Positions 1 to 14,934 are shown, counted from the first letter of the stretch. The stretch: DNA of 62,807 bases from Lyophyllum atratum (GCA_014905825.1 JACGCN010000095.1:1-62807); one strand, 5' to 3'. Made by a program: numbers and translations. The notes: a model not told the origin generated them from the letters alone.

Positions 1-114
1 CTTACTCATATCGTCGATGTTCAAGACCCTCACCTCTGCGTTCGTTGTTGTTACAGTTTTGGCCCTTCATCATCTCCACCTCCCCACAGACATCTCTTCT
101 CTAAACTTCACCCC

Positions 115-1604
115 ATGTCCGTCTCACGCTCCGTTGTGAAGAGAGTTCTTGCGGTTGAAACCCCGGAGGTATAACCAAGCAGCACTCTACATACAGACCA
201 CTTCTAATCAAAGTCAGGGCGATGGAGCATTGGTCCGCAGGAGCATAGGTTCCATGAGCTTGAGAAATTTGACGCCATTCTTATGCTGGACCACTTCCAT
301 GTTACCAAAGGGCGCAGTGTGTATTTCCGTACCTCGATCAAGAGATTGCTGCGGCACTAACACTATCTCAGGGCTTCCCTGACCACCCGCATCGCGGCCA
401 AGCCACAGTGACGTATATGCTAGAAGGGTATGGCCAACGAATAGACTACTCCTTTCTAAGCTCATGCAACGTGGCTGCTACATAGCGCGAGTAAACACGA
501 AGACTCGGCTGGCCATAAAGGCACAATTGGTTAGTGGTTACCTCGTCGTTGTTTGAATGCGTCAATTAACTGTGTAAACTGTGGTCAGAGAAAGGCGGTG
601 TCCAATGGATGTGCGCCGGAAAAGGTATCATCCACGCTGAAATGCCTGTTCACACCGACGGTGCGCCGGATCCACGCGGCCTTCAGCTCTGGGTTGATCT
701 CCCGAAACAGGTGAGCGTAGATTATAGGCAGCTAGGCATGAATGATTTTACTGACACGGCCGACGCAGTTTAAGATGGTGGTATGTTCCGACTTCGCTTT
801 CACTGCAGTTTCATTGCCGATTCCTCTCCAGGATCCATCCTATCAAGAGCTAGGGCCAGATCAGTGTGTAGTATGGTTTGATCGACAATGCTCCCTTTTT
901 TAAGGATGTGCCGTCTAGGATACCCACCGCCTATCCCGATGGGCCCAATGGCGCTGTCAAAATCAAGGTGATTAGCGGTATCAGCTATGGAGTAGAATCG
1001 CCCGTTAGACCCCTCGGTGGATGCTGGTATTTCCACGTCATCTTCAACAGCAAAGCAACCATCTTCCAAGATATTCGTTCGTGCAAAAAAACTCAGGTAT
1101 ATCGGGCTTTCTAACACGTTTCCTCGACGTAGCGCCCTCCTGGACCTCTTTCATCTACAGTGCGCCATTGCCAATGTGTTCCAACAGTTCAACTGACCAA
1201 TTTTCGGTCAGTCATTAAGGGGAAGGTGTCCGTTGGCTCTGAAAGTATACCATATGACGCATTCCACACGCTGGTGTTCTCCAATAACGCAAATGAAACT
1301 GGTGTTTCGATATCGGCATTGGAAGACGACACCGAATTTATGCTAGTACGTGATCCGTAGACTGCCCGACATGGCTGTGTTGAATGCGATTCTAGGCTGC
1401 TGGCGAACCGCTCGATCAAACAGTAGTCCAGTATGGTCCCTTCGTTATGACAAATCGCGAGGAAATCCAGAAGACTTTGGTTGATTGTCAGCATTTTCCT
1501 GGCCATTTATACCCACTTGTTAAGTAACCTTTTCTACAGACCAATCCGGAAAGAATGGTTTCGAGAAGGCACATACTTGGAAGAGTAAGATCGCTCATGA
1601 GTAA
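115..1604 (+). CDS. Pirin family protein (cupin), with a locally shifted reading frame
   Basis: Pirins are nuclear or cytosolic bicupins that bind one metal ion; human pirin is a transcription cofactor and several homologues oxidise quercetin. Spliced by eye, the gene reads MSVSRSVVKRVLAVETPEG, then RRSIGSMSLRNLTPF, the metal-binding GFPDHPHRGQATVTYMLEG, HEDSAGHKGTI, GGVQWMCAGKGIIHAEMP, GLQLWVDLP, SPVRPLGGCWYF and the family C-terminus NGFEKAHTWKSKI. There are about nine short introns. The ATG at 115 opens the conserved N-terminus. The anomaly is at about 279-310: the frame that joins the flanking exons gives CWTTSMLP where the +1 frame gives the expected MLDHFHVT. One base appears missing near 279 and one extra near 307. 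The two metal histidines of PDHPHRG lie downstream in the correct frame. Tail-to-tail with NSA1, 83 bp apart. The family is certain; the physiological substrate is unknown. Confidence 0.88.
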
Positions 1605-1687
1605 ACAGAGTATTCCTCGAATGCTGTCATCTAACTTATGTACTGCATCCGGGAATGATATAGTGGAAGAGTATTAGGATTAGAAGC

Positions 1688-3130
1688 TCAACGCTTTTTT
1701 CTACTTCTGGACTCTTCGTCATCACTGTAGCCCTCTGCAGTCTCCATGTTTTCCCAGACATCTTCGTCCTCGGGAGCAGCTATGGGAGTCACCTTTACAG
1801 CATGATCCCAGACGATCACTGTTGGTATACTTTTCATGTAGACTTTGTCCAGTACTTCGCCTTTCTGCTCTTGCTGCTGGCCCACTTGTCCGGGAGGAGG
1901 GAAGTGCTATGGATGCGAACATATCGATCCAAAGCGGTAGAAGCCAGGATAGAGGGTGAGGGAGCTATAGATGTCACTGTTCCAGAGAGACCTATAACCT
2001 ATGTTAGATATAGATACGCGGCTTTCCCCGACTCGACGAGCATACCTTTGTACCCGTATGCAACCTTGCCGTTCCGGAGGTCGAGCGCAAAAAAATTATA
2101 CCCGTGATCACTCACGAACAGTTCACTTGAGGCGTCGCAATGTTAATAGAAAGAGCTGTGGCGCAGTAAAAGACCCACTGCTCGGACATGCCCATTTCCA
2201 CTGCCTTGATACCACCACTTTTCCCACTTTCCAATCTGACACAGGCCGACGTGCAGCCCTTGTATCGTAGCGACGGACATTCCCCAATTCAGTCCCAGCA
2301 GCGAGATGGTTGGAAGTTGACGAGGGTGTAAGATATGTTAAGGAGGTTATTCGAAGGGGTTGGCGAAGTCCGAGGCTATCGTTATTAACCTAGAGAACGG
2401 TCATTAGGTACGCCGATGTAAAACGGTGGCGTTATCTTACGTTCCTCCCCCTCCATACTTCACCAGGAAACAAGGCGTCACGTTTCCGTTTTTTGTGTTC
2501 GGATTCGCTCAATTGTTTTGGAGGTGAAAAGGCTGTTTCCGTATCCCAAAGCGATAGATCTACTTCGTTTCCGCCATAAGCGAAGCTCTTCTGATTCAGC
2601 GACATCCTCCATGCGTGAAGGCGAGCAGGGAGAGCAGCAAGTAGAGGTGCTACAGGTTCCGATGCGCGCTTCGATGGTGTCAATCGCAAGGCACCATTAG
2701 ATGTGCAAGAGACAATTCCTCTGGAGTAATGCATTGAATATCCCACAATCAATGCAATGAAATAAATTCACTTTTCAGATATTTCCAGGCCAATGTATCG
2801 GTGGTCATCCCTCAAACGCGTCTCCCTCCATTGTTGTACCTCCTTTAACGCGTCAGAGTCCTCAAGGGAAAACGCAGAGGCTGTACCATTGGAGAAACCG
2901 GCCGCTAACTTTGCTTAGAAGAGCCTGGTTAACAACTCGCGCAGTCGAGATCATTAGGCGCATACCAATTGCGATCCTGCTGAAGAGGGTCCCACAGCCA
3001 AAACCTGTACAGCGCACGAGGCTCCATTGTGCAGAGTCTTTGTCGCCGTCTTTGTTTCTCCTCCAGCGTCCGAAGAATAGCAGACGGACTTGATGTTGCC
3101 TAGCTCATCTCCAGCCAAAAATCGAGGCAT
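1688..3130 (-). CDS. NSA1: Ribosome biogenesis protein NSA1 (WDR74-like WD-repeat protein)
   Basis: NSA1/WDR74 is a nucleolar beta-propeller that joins pre-60S particles with Rix7 and is released during large-subunit maturation. The start MPRFLAGDELGNIKSV at 3130 is the family N-terminus. Middle exons give SCTSNGALRL, KSFAYGGNEVDLSLWDTE, FPGEVWRGRNVR, AAGTELGNVRRYDTR, the SDHGYN loop and a typical LASTALDRYVRIHST blade. The tail is GQQQEQKGEVLDKV and an acidic ENMETAEGYSDDEES segment ending in a basic KKR. Two positions need a one-base correction to keep the family frame, at the T run around 2218-2223 and around 1899-1905; both look like lost bases. Shared 3' side with pirin, and its start faces RMD5 314 bp away. 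The family is confident; integrity of the copy is uncertain. Confidence 0.85.
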
Positions 3131-3444
3131 TTTTGAAGTTAGGTGTGTCACACCAGTCACACTGATGCATGACAATGACGCTCTCGGCAATGGACGTGTT
3201 AAAAATGATATGTAGAGCTTAAAAAAAAATTGAAGTTGCATACATTACTGTGTTATGATCAAAGTGTCTTGATTTTGTGTACAAGGCCCTTTACAGTATA
3301 TTTGAGGTCCCAGCTCGCCTCCCACTGAACGATGGCAGTTGACTCATCACGAGAAAGGAGTTGATTGCTATTTCAAGGATTTCCTTTTTCGGAGTTGAGT
3401 GCCATGAAGTTAGCGTGTGAATTACGTAATCCAATTGTCCCTTC

Positions 3445-4856
3445 ATGGAAGGCCCACTCAAGGAACTTGCTAAACTAGAGAAACTCACCGCTACCAAGAG
3501 CAAGGTTTCATCCATCTCCGACTCCCTCGATGCGCTCTTGTGCTCCCTCCAAGATGCGAAGAAGCGATTAGCCGAAGCCGATGTTGACGGAGAGACCTTG
3601 CGCCAGCTGTCTCAAACAATTGAGGCCAAGAGGAAGGAGGTTGACGACAGGCAGAAAGAAGTGTACTCATCTGTTTCTCGGTTGGGCAAAGCTCTGGATA
3701 AGGTGTGCTATGCAGCTTCGAGGAAAATAATCTTTCAGTTGATCATTGTTCCAGAAATTTACCGCTCCCCTCCCTACGTATTCTCGGCTTTTCGAGCCCG
3801 CGCAATCGAGAACCGCCCTTAAGAGAACCATAGCTCTGCACTTCCTAAGGACGGGTCAATTTGATACTGCTGAGACCTTTCTTGCAGTCTGTTGTATCCC
3901 AAAGCTGTATCATCCCTCTCTAACATTTGCCCACAGGAATCGGGAATCGACATCTCCTCTGAGCTACGGCTGCAGTTCGTGGAACTGCACCAAATTCTTA
4001 AAGTGCTCAGAAACCATGATATTGGTCCTGCTCTTGAGTACGATTGTTGCTTGGAATGCTCTTGTCAGACCAATTGAAATGTTCCGCTAGGTGGGCGAGG
4101 AATCACCGAGCTTTCCTGCAGTCACGCTCGTCTCCCCTGGAATTTTACCTTCACCGGTCACAGTACATCCGTTTATTGTTCTCTTCCCATCCTCCAGATC
4201 CCATCCCTGCAATAGCCTACGCCAATGCTTATCTGAGACCCTTCTACCACGAACATGAAGCAGAATTTCAGCGGCTGATGGGCTGTGTCGCGTACCTCCC
4301 ATTGTCTAAGCTTCAAGCATCGCCATACGCGGATCTAGCCTCACCATCTCTACATTTCGAATTGGAGCCTCTATTTGCCAAGGAATATTGTGCCAACTTG
4401 GGCATGAGTCGGCAAGTGCCGCTAAGAGTCGTTGGTGACATTGGAGGTGGCGGCGCGCTAGCTAGGATAGAGAAAGGGAGAAAGGTTATGCGGGAGAGGA
4501 AAAGCGAATGGAGTCAGACGGATGAGCTACCAGTGTGTCTTCATCAGTTCTTCCTTTTCGCCTTCTGACATGCAAGTTCTTCAGATTGAAATACCTCTTC
4601 TCCCTGAGAACAGATATCACTCTATCTTTGCTTGCCCAGTCTCGAAGGAGCAAGCGACGGAGAAGAATCCTCCAATGATGATGCTGTGCGGGCATGTTAT
4701 AGCAAAGGATAGTTTACACAAGCTGAGTAAAGCCGGAGGGTGAGTTGGTTTTTGAATATGGTATCTTAAAGCTCACCCCACCCCGGCAGACGTGTCAAAT
4801 GCCCATATTGTCCAACAGAGTCATTGCTGGCTTCTGCTTTGAGGGTGTACTTTTAG
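3445..4856 (+). CDS. RMD5: GID/CTLH E3 ubiquitin ligase RING subunit RMD5 (GID2)
   Basis: RMD5/Gid2 is one of the two RING-like subunits of the GID (CTLH) ubiquitin ligase, which degrades gluconeogenic enzymes in yeast when glucose returns. The ATG at 3445 starts [20 protein letters not shown], followed by a coiled-coil segment. A LisH motif lies around [20 protein letters not shown] and a CTLH-type helix follows in [16 protein letters not shown]. After the CRA region the degenerate Gid-RING closes the protein: [17 protein letters not shown], then [14 protein letters not shown] and, after the last intron, [11 protein letters not shown]. The zinc-ligand pattern has the usual missing cysteines of this RING class. 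The stop at 4854-4856 follows [10 protein letters not shown]. No frameshift was needed. Its partner FYV10 is not in the window. Confidence 0.93.
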
Positions 4857-5343
4857 AATATAACTGTTACTGTATCATTCGTGTATGTACTGTGTATAAA
4901 CCAAGCCCCGGGCCCTTAGTGTATAGTACTGTGCTAGTTTCTCCTAGACAGACACATTCAGTCGTTCCTGCGTTCTTTCATACTACTTATGCCAGGTCAA
5001 TAAGGAGATTCCGAGTCGTAAGTAACAAAGGATACACCGATCAATGACATTGAAAATTTGGCGTCGCCGACCATTGAGCGCTGAGCGCTGAGCGCTGAGC
5101 GCTGTAGCATTCGGAAGTGGTACAGGTACTTAGTCTTGTTCTTGACACCATCCTGCTACTAGTGGCAGGAATGCCTGTGAATGGATGCCGATGATTATGT
5201 AAGCTAATTAACTACTCGAGTAATGCCTCCTGGTTCTTCTTGGTTTGGACTCTCTGCACCAGTCTCACACCAAGAACGTCGACGCGTGTTAGCGTTCCGT
5301 GGCCAAATAAGCTTGGTAGCCTTCCTATTCTTATTTCTATTCT
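4857..5343. other. Intergenic region with a short GAGCGCT repeat
   Basis: 487 bp between the RMD5 stop and the probable start of the zinc-cluster regulator. No gene is visible. It holds four perfect 7-bp repeats and presumably the 3' end of RMD5 and the regulator promoter. Confidence 0.6.
5075..5102. repeat. Tandem 7-bp repeat TGAGCGC x4
   Basis: Four back-to-back copies of TGAGCGC. Each junction forms the palindrome AGCGCT. It lies about 240 bp upstream of the regulator start. It may be a simple-sequence expansion or a cluster of binding sites; sequence alone cannot decide. Confidence 0.9.
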
Positions 5344-8300
5344 ATGTCCACGTACCAACAATCGATTCATGGCGAATCATCCACTGGCAGTGCTATACCT
5401 GTTTCTCCGGCCGATGAGCATCATCACGCAGCCGGAAACATTCGCCTCTTGAATAACAAGGCTACAAGGCGGATGCGGTATGGGTCTTTGTCTTCTTAGA
5501 TTAGGGGATGTCCTAACTGCCCCAGAGGAGAGATAGCTTGTGCTGAGTGCCGGAGGCTGAAGATACGCTGTGACAAGATTGTGCCTTGTTCTACTTGTGT
5601 TAAGCGTGGTTGTGCCGCCCTATGTCCCAACGGTCTGCCGTCTTTTTATTTTGAGCCGCAATATTTGCTGAGGTCGGACATTTGTCAAGGGACGATCCCG
5701 CCGGGAGAAGGCAGCCGGTAAGAGATACCGTCCATATATGTGCCATAAATCTTGAGATACATACGGCCTACAGGTTTGTTTTGGCGGCAACTGATCACCT
5801 TCGTAAGAAGATGATGACTTTGGAAGCTCGGATGCATTCTCTTGAAGATGCACTTGCCATTATACAAGCAAGTAGCTCTGATCGGCCGCACCCTTTGCTG
5901 GTAACCCTCGACGACGACGAGGAAGAGGAGGAAGAACCAACTTTGAAACCTGTCGTCGAAGAGCCTCAGGCATCGTTATTATCAGAGTCCCTTGGCTCAC
6001 TTCACATTGACGGACAGGGCGCTACTCGTTTCTTTGGGCCATCTGGGGGATCCGAGGTTCGTTCAATTAATCTGAAGCCCGTGTATGATGGTCCTGATTG
6101 CTATTAATTAGAGTTTATTACTTGTAGGCCCGCATTCCAACTATACTAAACACTCCTTGATAAGTTGGCAGACAGCGATGGATCTCGAGAACAAGGCTCC
6201 ATCGAAAATGAAGCGATCCAATCTCCAGGAGTTAGATGATTCCTATCTCCCCCAAGAAATCAACAATTGTCACCAGTCATTCCCGTTTGCGCCTCCAGGT
6301 ATACTGGCTGCGACCGTTCAGCCAATGATAGAGACGTTTCTGCCATCGATTGAGCGCGCTGTACATCTCTGCGAGACCTTCATGGAGCATCTTACTTGGA
6401 TGTTTCAAATAGTGACTCGCCAGCAGGTGATCAAAGAACTTATCCCAGTCGTCTATAAACAAGTCCGCGTTTCGTATGGACCACATGACCTTGCTTTGAT
6501 GCTGATCGTCCTCGGCATTGGCACTTTGGTGGACCTAAACCTACCACCTTACAGTCTGGAGGCCCAACATTACTATAGGCTATCTCGAGCAGCTCTCGCG
6601 CTGCAGCCGGTTTTGGGAGAGCAATCCGTTGTCACAATCAAGGTGCTGACTCCCAGGTTATCCCAGGGTGATTTACTGATTGTTTACCGGCCGCTCGACC
6701 AAGGTGTTGCACCTCATGAGCATTTATAATGGGATGAGCGGCAAGGAAAGCAACTTAGAGCAGTCCTATGCATTACTTGACCTTGCGAGCCAAGTAGCCC
6801 TTAGAGTGCGTGGGTTGAAGTCCATGTTGCGAATTGCGATACTCATTTTTTATGAACGAAGATTGGTTTTCGTGCGTCATCATATGGTCGCCGCAACCAT
6901 GTCCGACCAACGTTTGGTCCCCACAGATATTGATCCTTCTCTATGGGGCTTTGGGGGTAAGGAGGCTTACGAACGCCGAGTATACTTTTGGAACCTTATG
7001 GCAGGGGTGCTTTGGCAGGTGCGCACTTCGAAATTCCGTGCAAGCCTCACTTTTCTGACAAATGCGCCCCATAGAGCCTAGTGACAGGACGACCCCCCGC
7101 GTTACTGACAACATATATCGACTGTCACCTTCCAACAGCAGATGACGAAAACCTCTTCCAGCAAGACGAGGTCCCTTTAGGTTGTATGTACCACAGTTAC
7201 AATCATCTCCCTCCCTTTGCTTTACCTTTGACCTTCCAGTCGGGATATGGGGCTTCTGGGTCAGCGTGGAATGTCTGATTCCGCTTGTCAGAACAACCTT
7301 GGCAGTAAAACCACCATCATATCAGGCTATACTTGAGCTAGACCGCAAAATCCGTGATTTTGTCAAATCAACGGAGGTTGATAAATCCAAAGATAGTCGC
7401 ACTGCAACATCTATGGCTGCCTTTGCACGCTCTCACTATCAAGACTTGCGTAAGCCTCTGGGAACTTGTAATAAGGCCAGTTGTTGACAGCTTGCCAGTG
7501 CTTATGTTTCTCCATCGAGGGTTCTTTGCGCAGGCAATGACTGAAAATCCTGTCGACCCCTTGCAGTCACCCTATGGACAGTCGGTTTTGGCTGCATATT
7601 CCAGTGCATGCGTTGTTCTTAAGGACACCAGATCGCAGTATTTCGAGAAGCCTCTCCTTTGTGCTCGAATTTGGAGAATATGGTCTCTAGCTTTTTCTGC
7701 AACAGTGAGTCGGGTCTTCGTTCAGTTGAAACGCTGTTCATGAGAGATCGTAGATCATCATCGGCACTGTGGCCATAAGGGCTATACATCTCGACCTAGA
7801 GCCCCCTGCGTTCGAAGAATTCGAGTCTGCTTGTGTCATGTTTCGAAGTGCAGCAGAAACCAGTAATCGCGCAGCCAGAGCAATGGTGAGGTCCTTTCCG
7901 TGATAGCACCAATAAACGTTACATTGATGGAGTCGCAGCCGATCTTGCAGATCATGCTTCAAAAAGCTTCCCAAGCACGCGAGCATTATCGCCAACGACG
8001 AGCGCCGGTGGTAACAGAGACACAACCCGACGATGAACTCGCAATTTTCGGCGGTCGAACGCGGTTAGTTAGCACACTGCCATCTCTCGCCCTGCCGTCT
8101 TCGAAAGCAAAGTCCAATGCAAGAACCATTCAACAACCTTTGCGTCCGGCGTGTCCCACGGAACAGCAATTCTCATTGGATGGGGTCCTTCATCAAAACG
8201 CCCCTCTCGCCGACCGTCATCTTGGCAATCTCCCGGCCACTTTCGCAGATTTGTCTGGTGGGTGGGATGGATTGTTCCATGAGGTTCCTCAGCCGTCGCA

Positions 8301-8457
8301 TGGCTTCCCAGGCAACCCAGGCTCGCCTTATCCTGCTGCAGGACTTGGGGAAGGTGTTATGTTAGAGGACCGGTGGTCCTCGTTTATGCACCATTACAGC
8401 ATCTTGGCGGAACCTACACAACCTCAGCATCCTCACTCCCAGCTTCCGAGCCAATAA
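5344..8457 (+). CDS. Zn2Cys6 fungal-specific transcription factor
   Basis: A Gal4-type nuclear regulator. The ATG at 5344 gives MSTYQQSIHGESSTGSAIPV and stays open through one intron into the zinc cluster, CAECRRLKIRCDKIVPCSTC, with further cysteines in VKRGCAALC (roughly residues 49-77). Next comes SRFVLAATDHL and a coiled-coil MMTLEARMHSLEDALAIIQ, an acidic run EEEEEE near residue 150, and a fungal_trans domain with LALMLIVLGIGTLVDLNLPP, YYRLSRAALALQP and the signature WGFGGKEAYERRVYFWNLM. This layout is common in basidiomycete regulators. The C-terminal exon, rich in Pro, Ser and Gln, ends at 8457. The target genes are unknown. Introns are numerous and the exon limits in 6.0-7.9 kb are approximate. 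Confidence 0.88.
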
Positions 8458-9315
8458 CTCATGCGGCGGACTTTTCCCACTACCCTTTCGAACTGAAAAC
8501 TGGAATCTCCAGTTGGTATATTCAAACGCTGGCGCGAGCATTATTAGCTCGTTCAGTTACTCTTTGTACTGCAGCCGCATCAACGTTTTCGATAGTACGA
8601 ACGTTGGACATCGACATACTGGTACCCGACCAGGAATCAAGAATAACATAGGAATGGCGCCTATAGAGCTAGAACCATACGTCAAGTGGCAACGATGTAC
8701 AATATGTACTACAACGGAAGCTGGACACTATCACGAGACACTAGAGATTTTTGCACGGCTGAAGAATAGTGTGTGACTTTGTGACTGGATAGGAGTACTG
8801 GTGTGAAGGGGAGATTCAGCGGAAGTAGGGCTGCACTGCGTATTGAATGTAAGCTTGTTATTTAGGCCTCGCTTCCTTCAGAAACCCGACGACGACTCTT
8901 TCAAAGGCTTTCAATTGCTGACAGTAATCGATACATACTCAATTGAAGGAAACATGATTAGGAACGAACAGAAAACGGATCTTTTCAAACTGACATCGGC
9001 CAGAACTAAACAAAGAGCAGCTCCCAAAGGCACACTGAGGCAGACACATAAGAAGAAGCTTCCAATTTCGCGTCCACTCGAAAATACAAATATGTTGAAA
9101 TCAACTTCGTTAGGGGCATGGGATGACTAGTGACTGGTGGCATGGTGGGTGGGGGTCAACTACAAGAAGTCCAGAATTGACTCCGATCGAGTGGAAAACG
9201 GACCAAGTTCGGCAAACAAATGCAAAGTGTTGACGCAGGAGATACTGTGACTTGAGCATTGCTAAGTTTCGATCTTCTCCACCTGCAGCCTTCTGGCCTC
9301 TCTACATACCATTGG
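8458..9315. other. Intergenic region, no gene recognised
   Basis: About 860 bp between the regulator stop and the likely TBC1D5-like start. Short open frames occur (for example 8843-9130) but none resembles a known protein or has splice support. It probably holds the 3' end of the regulator and the promoter of the next gene. Confidence 0.5.
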
Positions 9316-12046
9316 ATGGAGGATACACTTGCGCGGCCTCCTGAGGAACTAATCATGTTTGTTTAAGAGCACAACCAAATTACGGACATTGATTTTCACG
9401 CCAATCTAGAAATGCCTACAATCAGCTACTCAGCTCTGGCTTGAGTCTGGAGAAAATGCGAGACGCTGCACTCGCAGATCGCCTCCTGCCACCCTCTAGC
9501 AGCGCCAGAGGAGTTATAGGGAGAAGCATCGCTTGGAAGGTTACTCTTTTGGCCAGAGCATGGTATTTCGACTGATCCCCGCTTGAAGCTATTCTTGACG
9601 TCAGAAGAGCCGTTACAACCCTCGTCCGCTCCAGTGCGCGGCATTTCTCTTCTACAATCACAGCGGTACTCCCGCCAAGACTATGTCAAACAACTCCGAG
9701 AACATATGAGGGCGCCTGATGGGAGCTATGAAGAGGGTTTCATTTTGCCTGGCTCTCCGAAATTGCTGGAACGAACGCCCAGGGCAATCGTCGCAAATCT
9801 TGACACGAACAACCCACTTAGCCTGCATAATGAAGCAAGTTGATGGTTATATTTTCCGCGCTTGTTCATGACGTTAACAGCTCTTGCAGAATCCATGGAA
9901 GATGTGGTTCGCGTCCGTTGATCTGCGGAAGACGATCTTGCAGGATGTTGAACGCACGTAAGTCTTATATATCATTGGTTTTTGCCAGTGACATGCTCCA
10001 AGACTTCTTAGTTTTCCTGATATAGCATTCTTTCGTGAACGGGAGGTTCAAGTTCAGCTAACAAACATCCTCTTCTTGTATTCTGTTATGAACCCATGTA
10101 TCGGGTATAGGCAAGGTGATTACTCCTTCCAAGTCTATCGGGTAAACTACAATTGAACATTTTCCAGGGATGCATGAAGTCCTGGCACCGTTATATTACG
10201 CCGTGGATTCTGACTCCCTCCCAGAGAACGGGAACTCTCTGGAAGAGTCTGAGGTGCGAGAAGTGTGTTCGAGAACATGGGTCGCTGGCGATTCATGGGC
10301 ACTTTTTGACGCCGTCATGCGCGGACTGTGTAAATGGTATGAATGGCGTGAACCACCGCTGAATTCGAGATCGAGAGAAGTCTCTTCGGCACTTGCGACA
10401 CATGTCAATCTCGACGTTCCTGGTGGGCAGCTCGAAATCAAGCCATACATTGCTCCGATCGTCGAAGCTTGCAACCGAATACAGTCGGACTTTCTCCGAA
10501 CAACAGATCCCCTGTTGTGGAAGCATATGCAGGCCGCGGGTATCGAGCCGCAGATATATGGCATGTAGGTGCACTTCGAGATGTCACGAAATGCTATCGC
10601 TGACAGAATGGATGCAGTCGATGGTTGAGGCTTCTTTTCACTCGAGAGTTTAGTATGATCGATGCTATGAAGTTGTGGGATGGACTATTCGCTTGTGATC
10701 CAACATTCGAACTGGCGCAATGGGTGTGTGTCGCAATGCTTATCAGGATCCGGAATGAATGTGAATATTTCTTCAATACGTCTTCGTATAAAGGCTCACT
10801 ATAGTTGTGGACAGTAATCCCAGCTGATTATACCGGGCAACTTACAGCCCTGCTGCGTTATCCTTCCCCTCGATCTCCTCCCGCTTTCGAGGATGCACCC
10901 CATCACACAAGCTTGCTTTTGCGACAGGCGCTGACCCTACAGATGTCGCCGAGCCCATCGACAGGAGCATCAATTATATTAGAAAATCGCAACCTGTTGA
11001 ATATCCACATGGATGTCCCTGCACCACCCCCTGCACCACAGCAGAGACGAAATCAGAATAAAGCTACTTCAATGCATGGACAAATGGCACCCCCAGCTTC
11101 GCAGGGGCACTCCAGGCAGGTTACGGCGCCTCAGATGGGCCTTCCTGAAATGATTGCTCGTGGACTGTTAGAAAGAGGAGAAAGCCTCGGTATTAACAAG
11201 ACGTTGATGAGTGCTGTTTCCGAACTCAGAGTAATTATATGCCCCATGTTCTTATGGCTGCAATTCTGACCGTTTTGTTTGCAGCGCAATATCCCAGACT
11301 TGGCTGCGTCACTCGTTCGCTCTCCTAATGCGTCGCATTCCGTGTTTCCGTTGATGGATGATAGACCACCTGAGGAACGGCCCCCATGGGAACCCCGCAC
11401 GCGATTTGAGATGGAAAAAGATATATCTCAGCTGCGTTTGAACAATAAGCGGCTGGGTGAGTCGCTTGGATGGATAGTCGATATACTCTTGCAAGATGAA
11501 GCCGAGTCCAAGGACCCACAACGCCTCAAGAAGCAGAAGCAGGAAGCGTTGGAATCTTTGTCGTATGTCCGGGATGTCCTGATGGGTAATGTGGCGGAAA
11601 TAGAGGAAGCAAGACTTGTGGGCGAAGAGGAATCCTTGAAGAGGAAGTCGAGGGACGCTAGCTCTCCTCAGGCATCCGAAAACCCAGCGGCTGTGGTTGT
11701 TCCACCACCACCAGTTTCCATGGTTGACTCTCGACTACAGATCGCAACATCGCGAAATACGCGATCTCGGTCACCACCTCAGCATATGGGATCGCCCCCT
11801 ATGAGTTTGCAAATCGGCTCTGCTAGGAAGGCCTCAACTCTACCAAGGTCGAGTGCCGGGCCTTCCAATCCCGATTTCAATCGTCTGCCACCATGGAATT
11901 ACAGCCGGTCTGGTTTTTCTGGACCAAACACATCATTGCCAGCGGAAGCCCTGCCACGCCTCCCTCCGCCCGCGGGACAGAAGTCGAGCGATCAAACGCC
12001 GCATTCAACTCCAGCCCAGCAGGATCCACTGGGTGTCCTTCGATAG
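9316..12046 (+). CDS. TBC1D5-like Rab GTPase-activating protein
   Basis: TBC-domain proteins speed GTP hydrolysis on Rab GTPases; mammalian TBC1D5 binds retromer and acts on Rab7. The N-terminal exons read LSLEKMRDAALADRLLPP and GRSIAWK, a TBC1D5-type entry. The catalytic dual finger is present: the arginine finger in DLRKTILQDVERTFPD (IxxDxxR) and the glutamine finger in IGYRQGMHEVLAPLYY (YxQ). IRWLRLLFTREFSMIDAMKL belongs to the second half of the domain. A long Pro/Ser-rich, partly coiled-coil tail follows, with RFEMEKDISQLRLNNKRLGE and SYVRDVLMGNVAEIEEARL. The ATG at 9316 (MEDTLARPPEEL) is the best start I can splice in frame, but it is not certain. One intron, 9835-9889, has a GC donor. 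The stop at 12044-12046 follows DPLGVLR. Confidence 0.87.
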
Positions 12047-12248
12047 TAAATGTAACCTTAGTAGTTAGGAATATTGACTCGGAATAGATATTAGTATTTC
12101 CGGGAAAGTGTGCCGGTTGTAGTGGGAAATCACGGGCGTATGATTGGGTGACGCCGGGAGGGATCGTTTGGGCGAATCGAAACTTTGTTTGGTTGCGCCG
12201 GATAGACTTCGTCGATTTGAATCTCTTTACTGCTCCTGGTCCTGGCCC

Positions 12249-14794
<2,546 letters not shown>

Positions 14795-14934
14795 CTTCTT
14801 ATATCTTCACATCTGTATTCCGAAAATGTCGCCTTCATAGGGTGATAATACTTAATAGGTCTGGCTAGAACTCGAACAATGTATAGCCACAGCAGGTAAA
14901 TTCGAGTGAAATATATTACATCAGATCGATATCG

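Noticed and set aside
8843..9130. 95-residue plus-strand frame before the TBC1D5-like gene
   Set aside because: No domain, no splice continuity and ordinary composition; likely chance.
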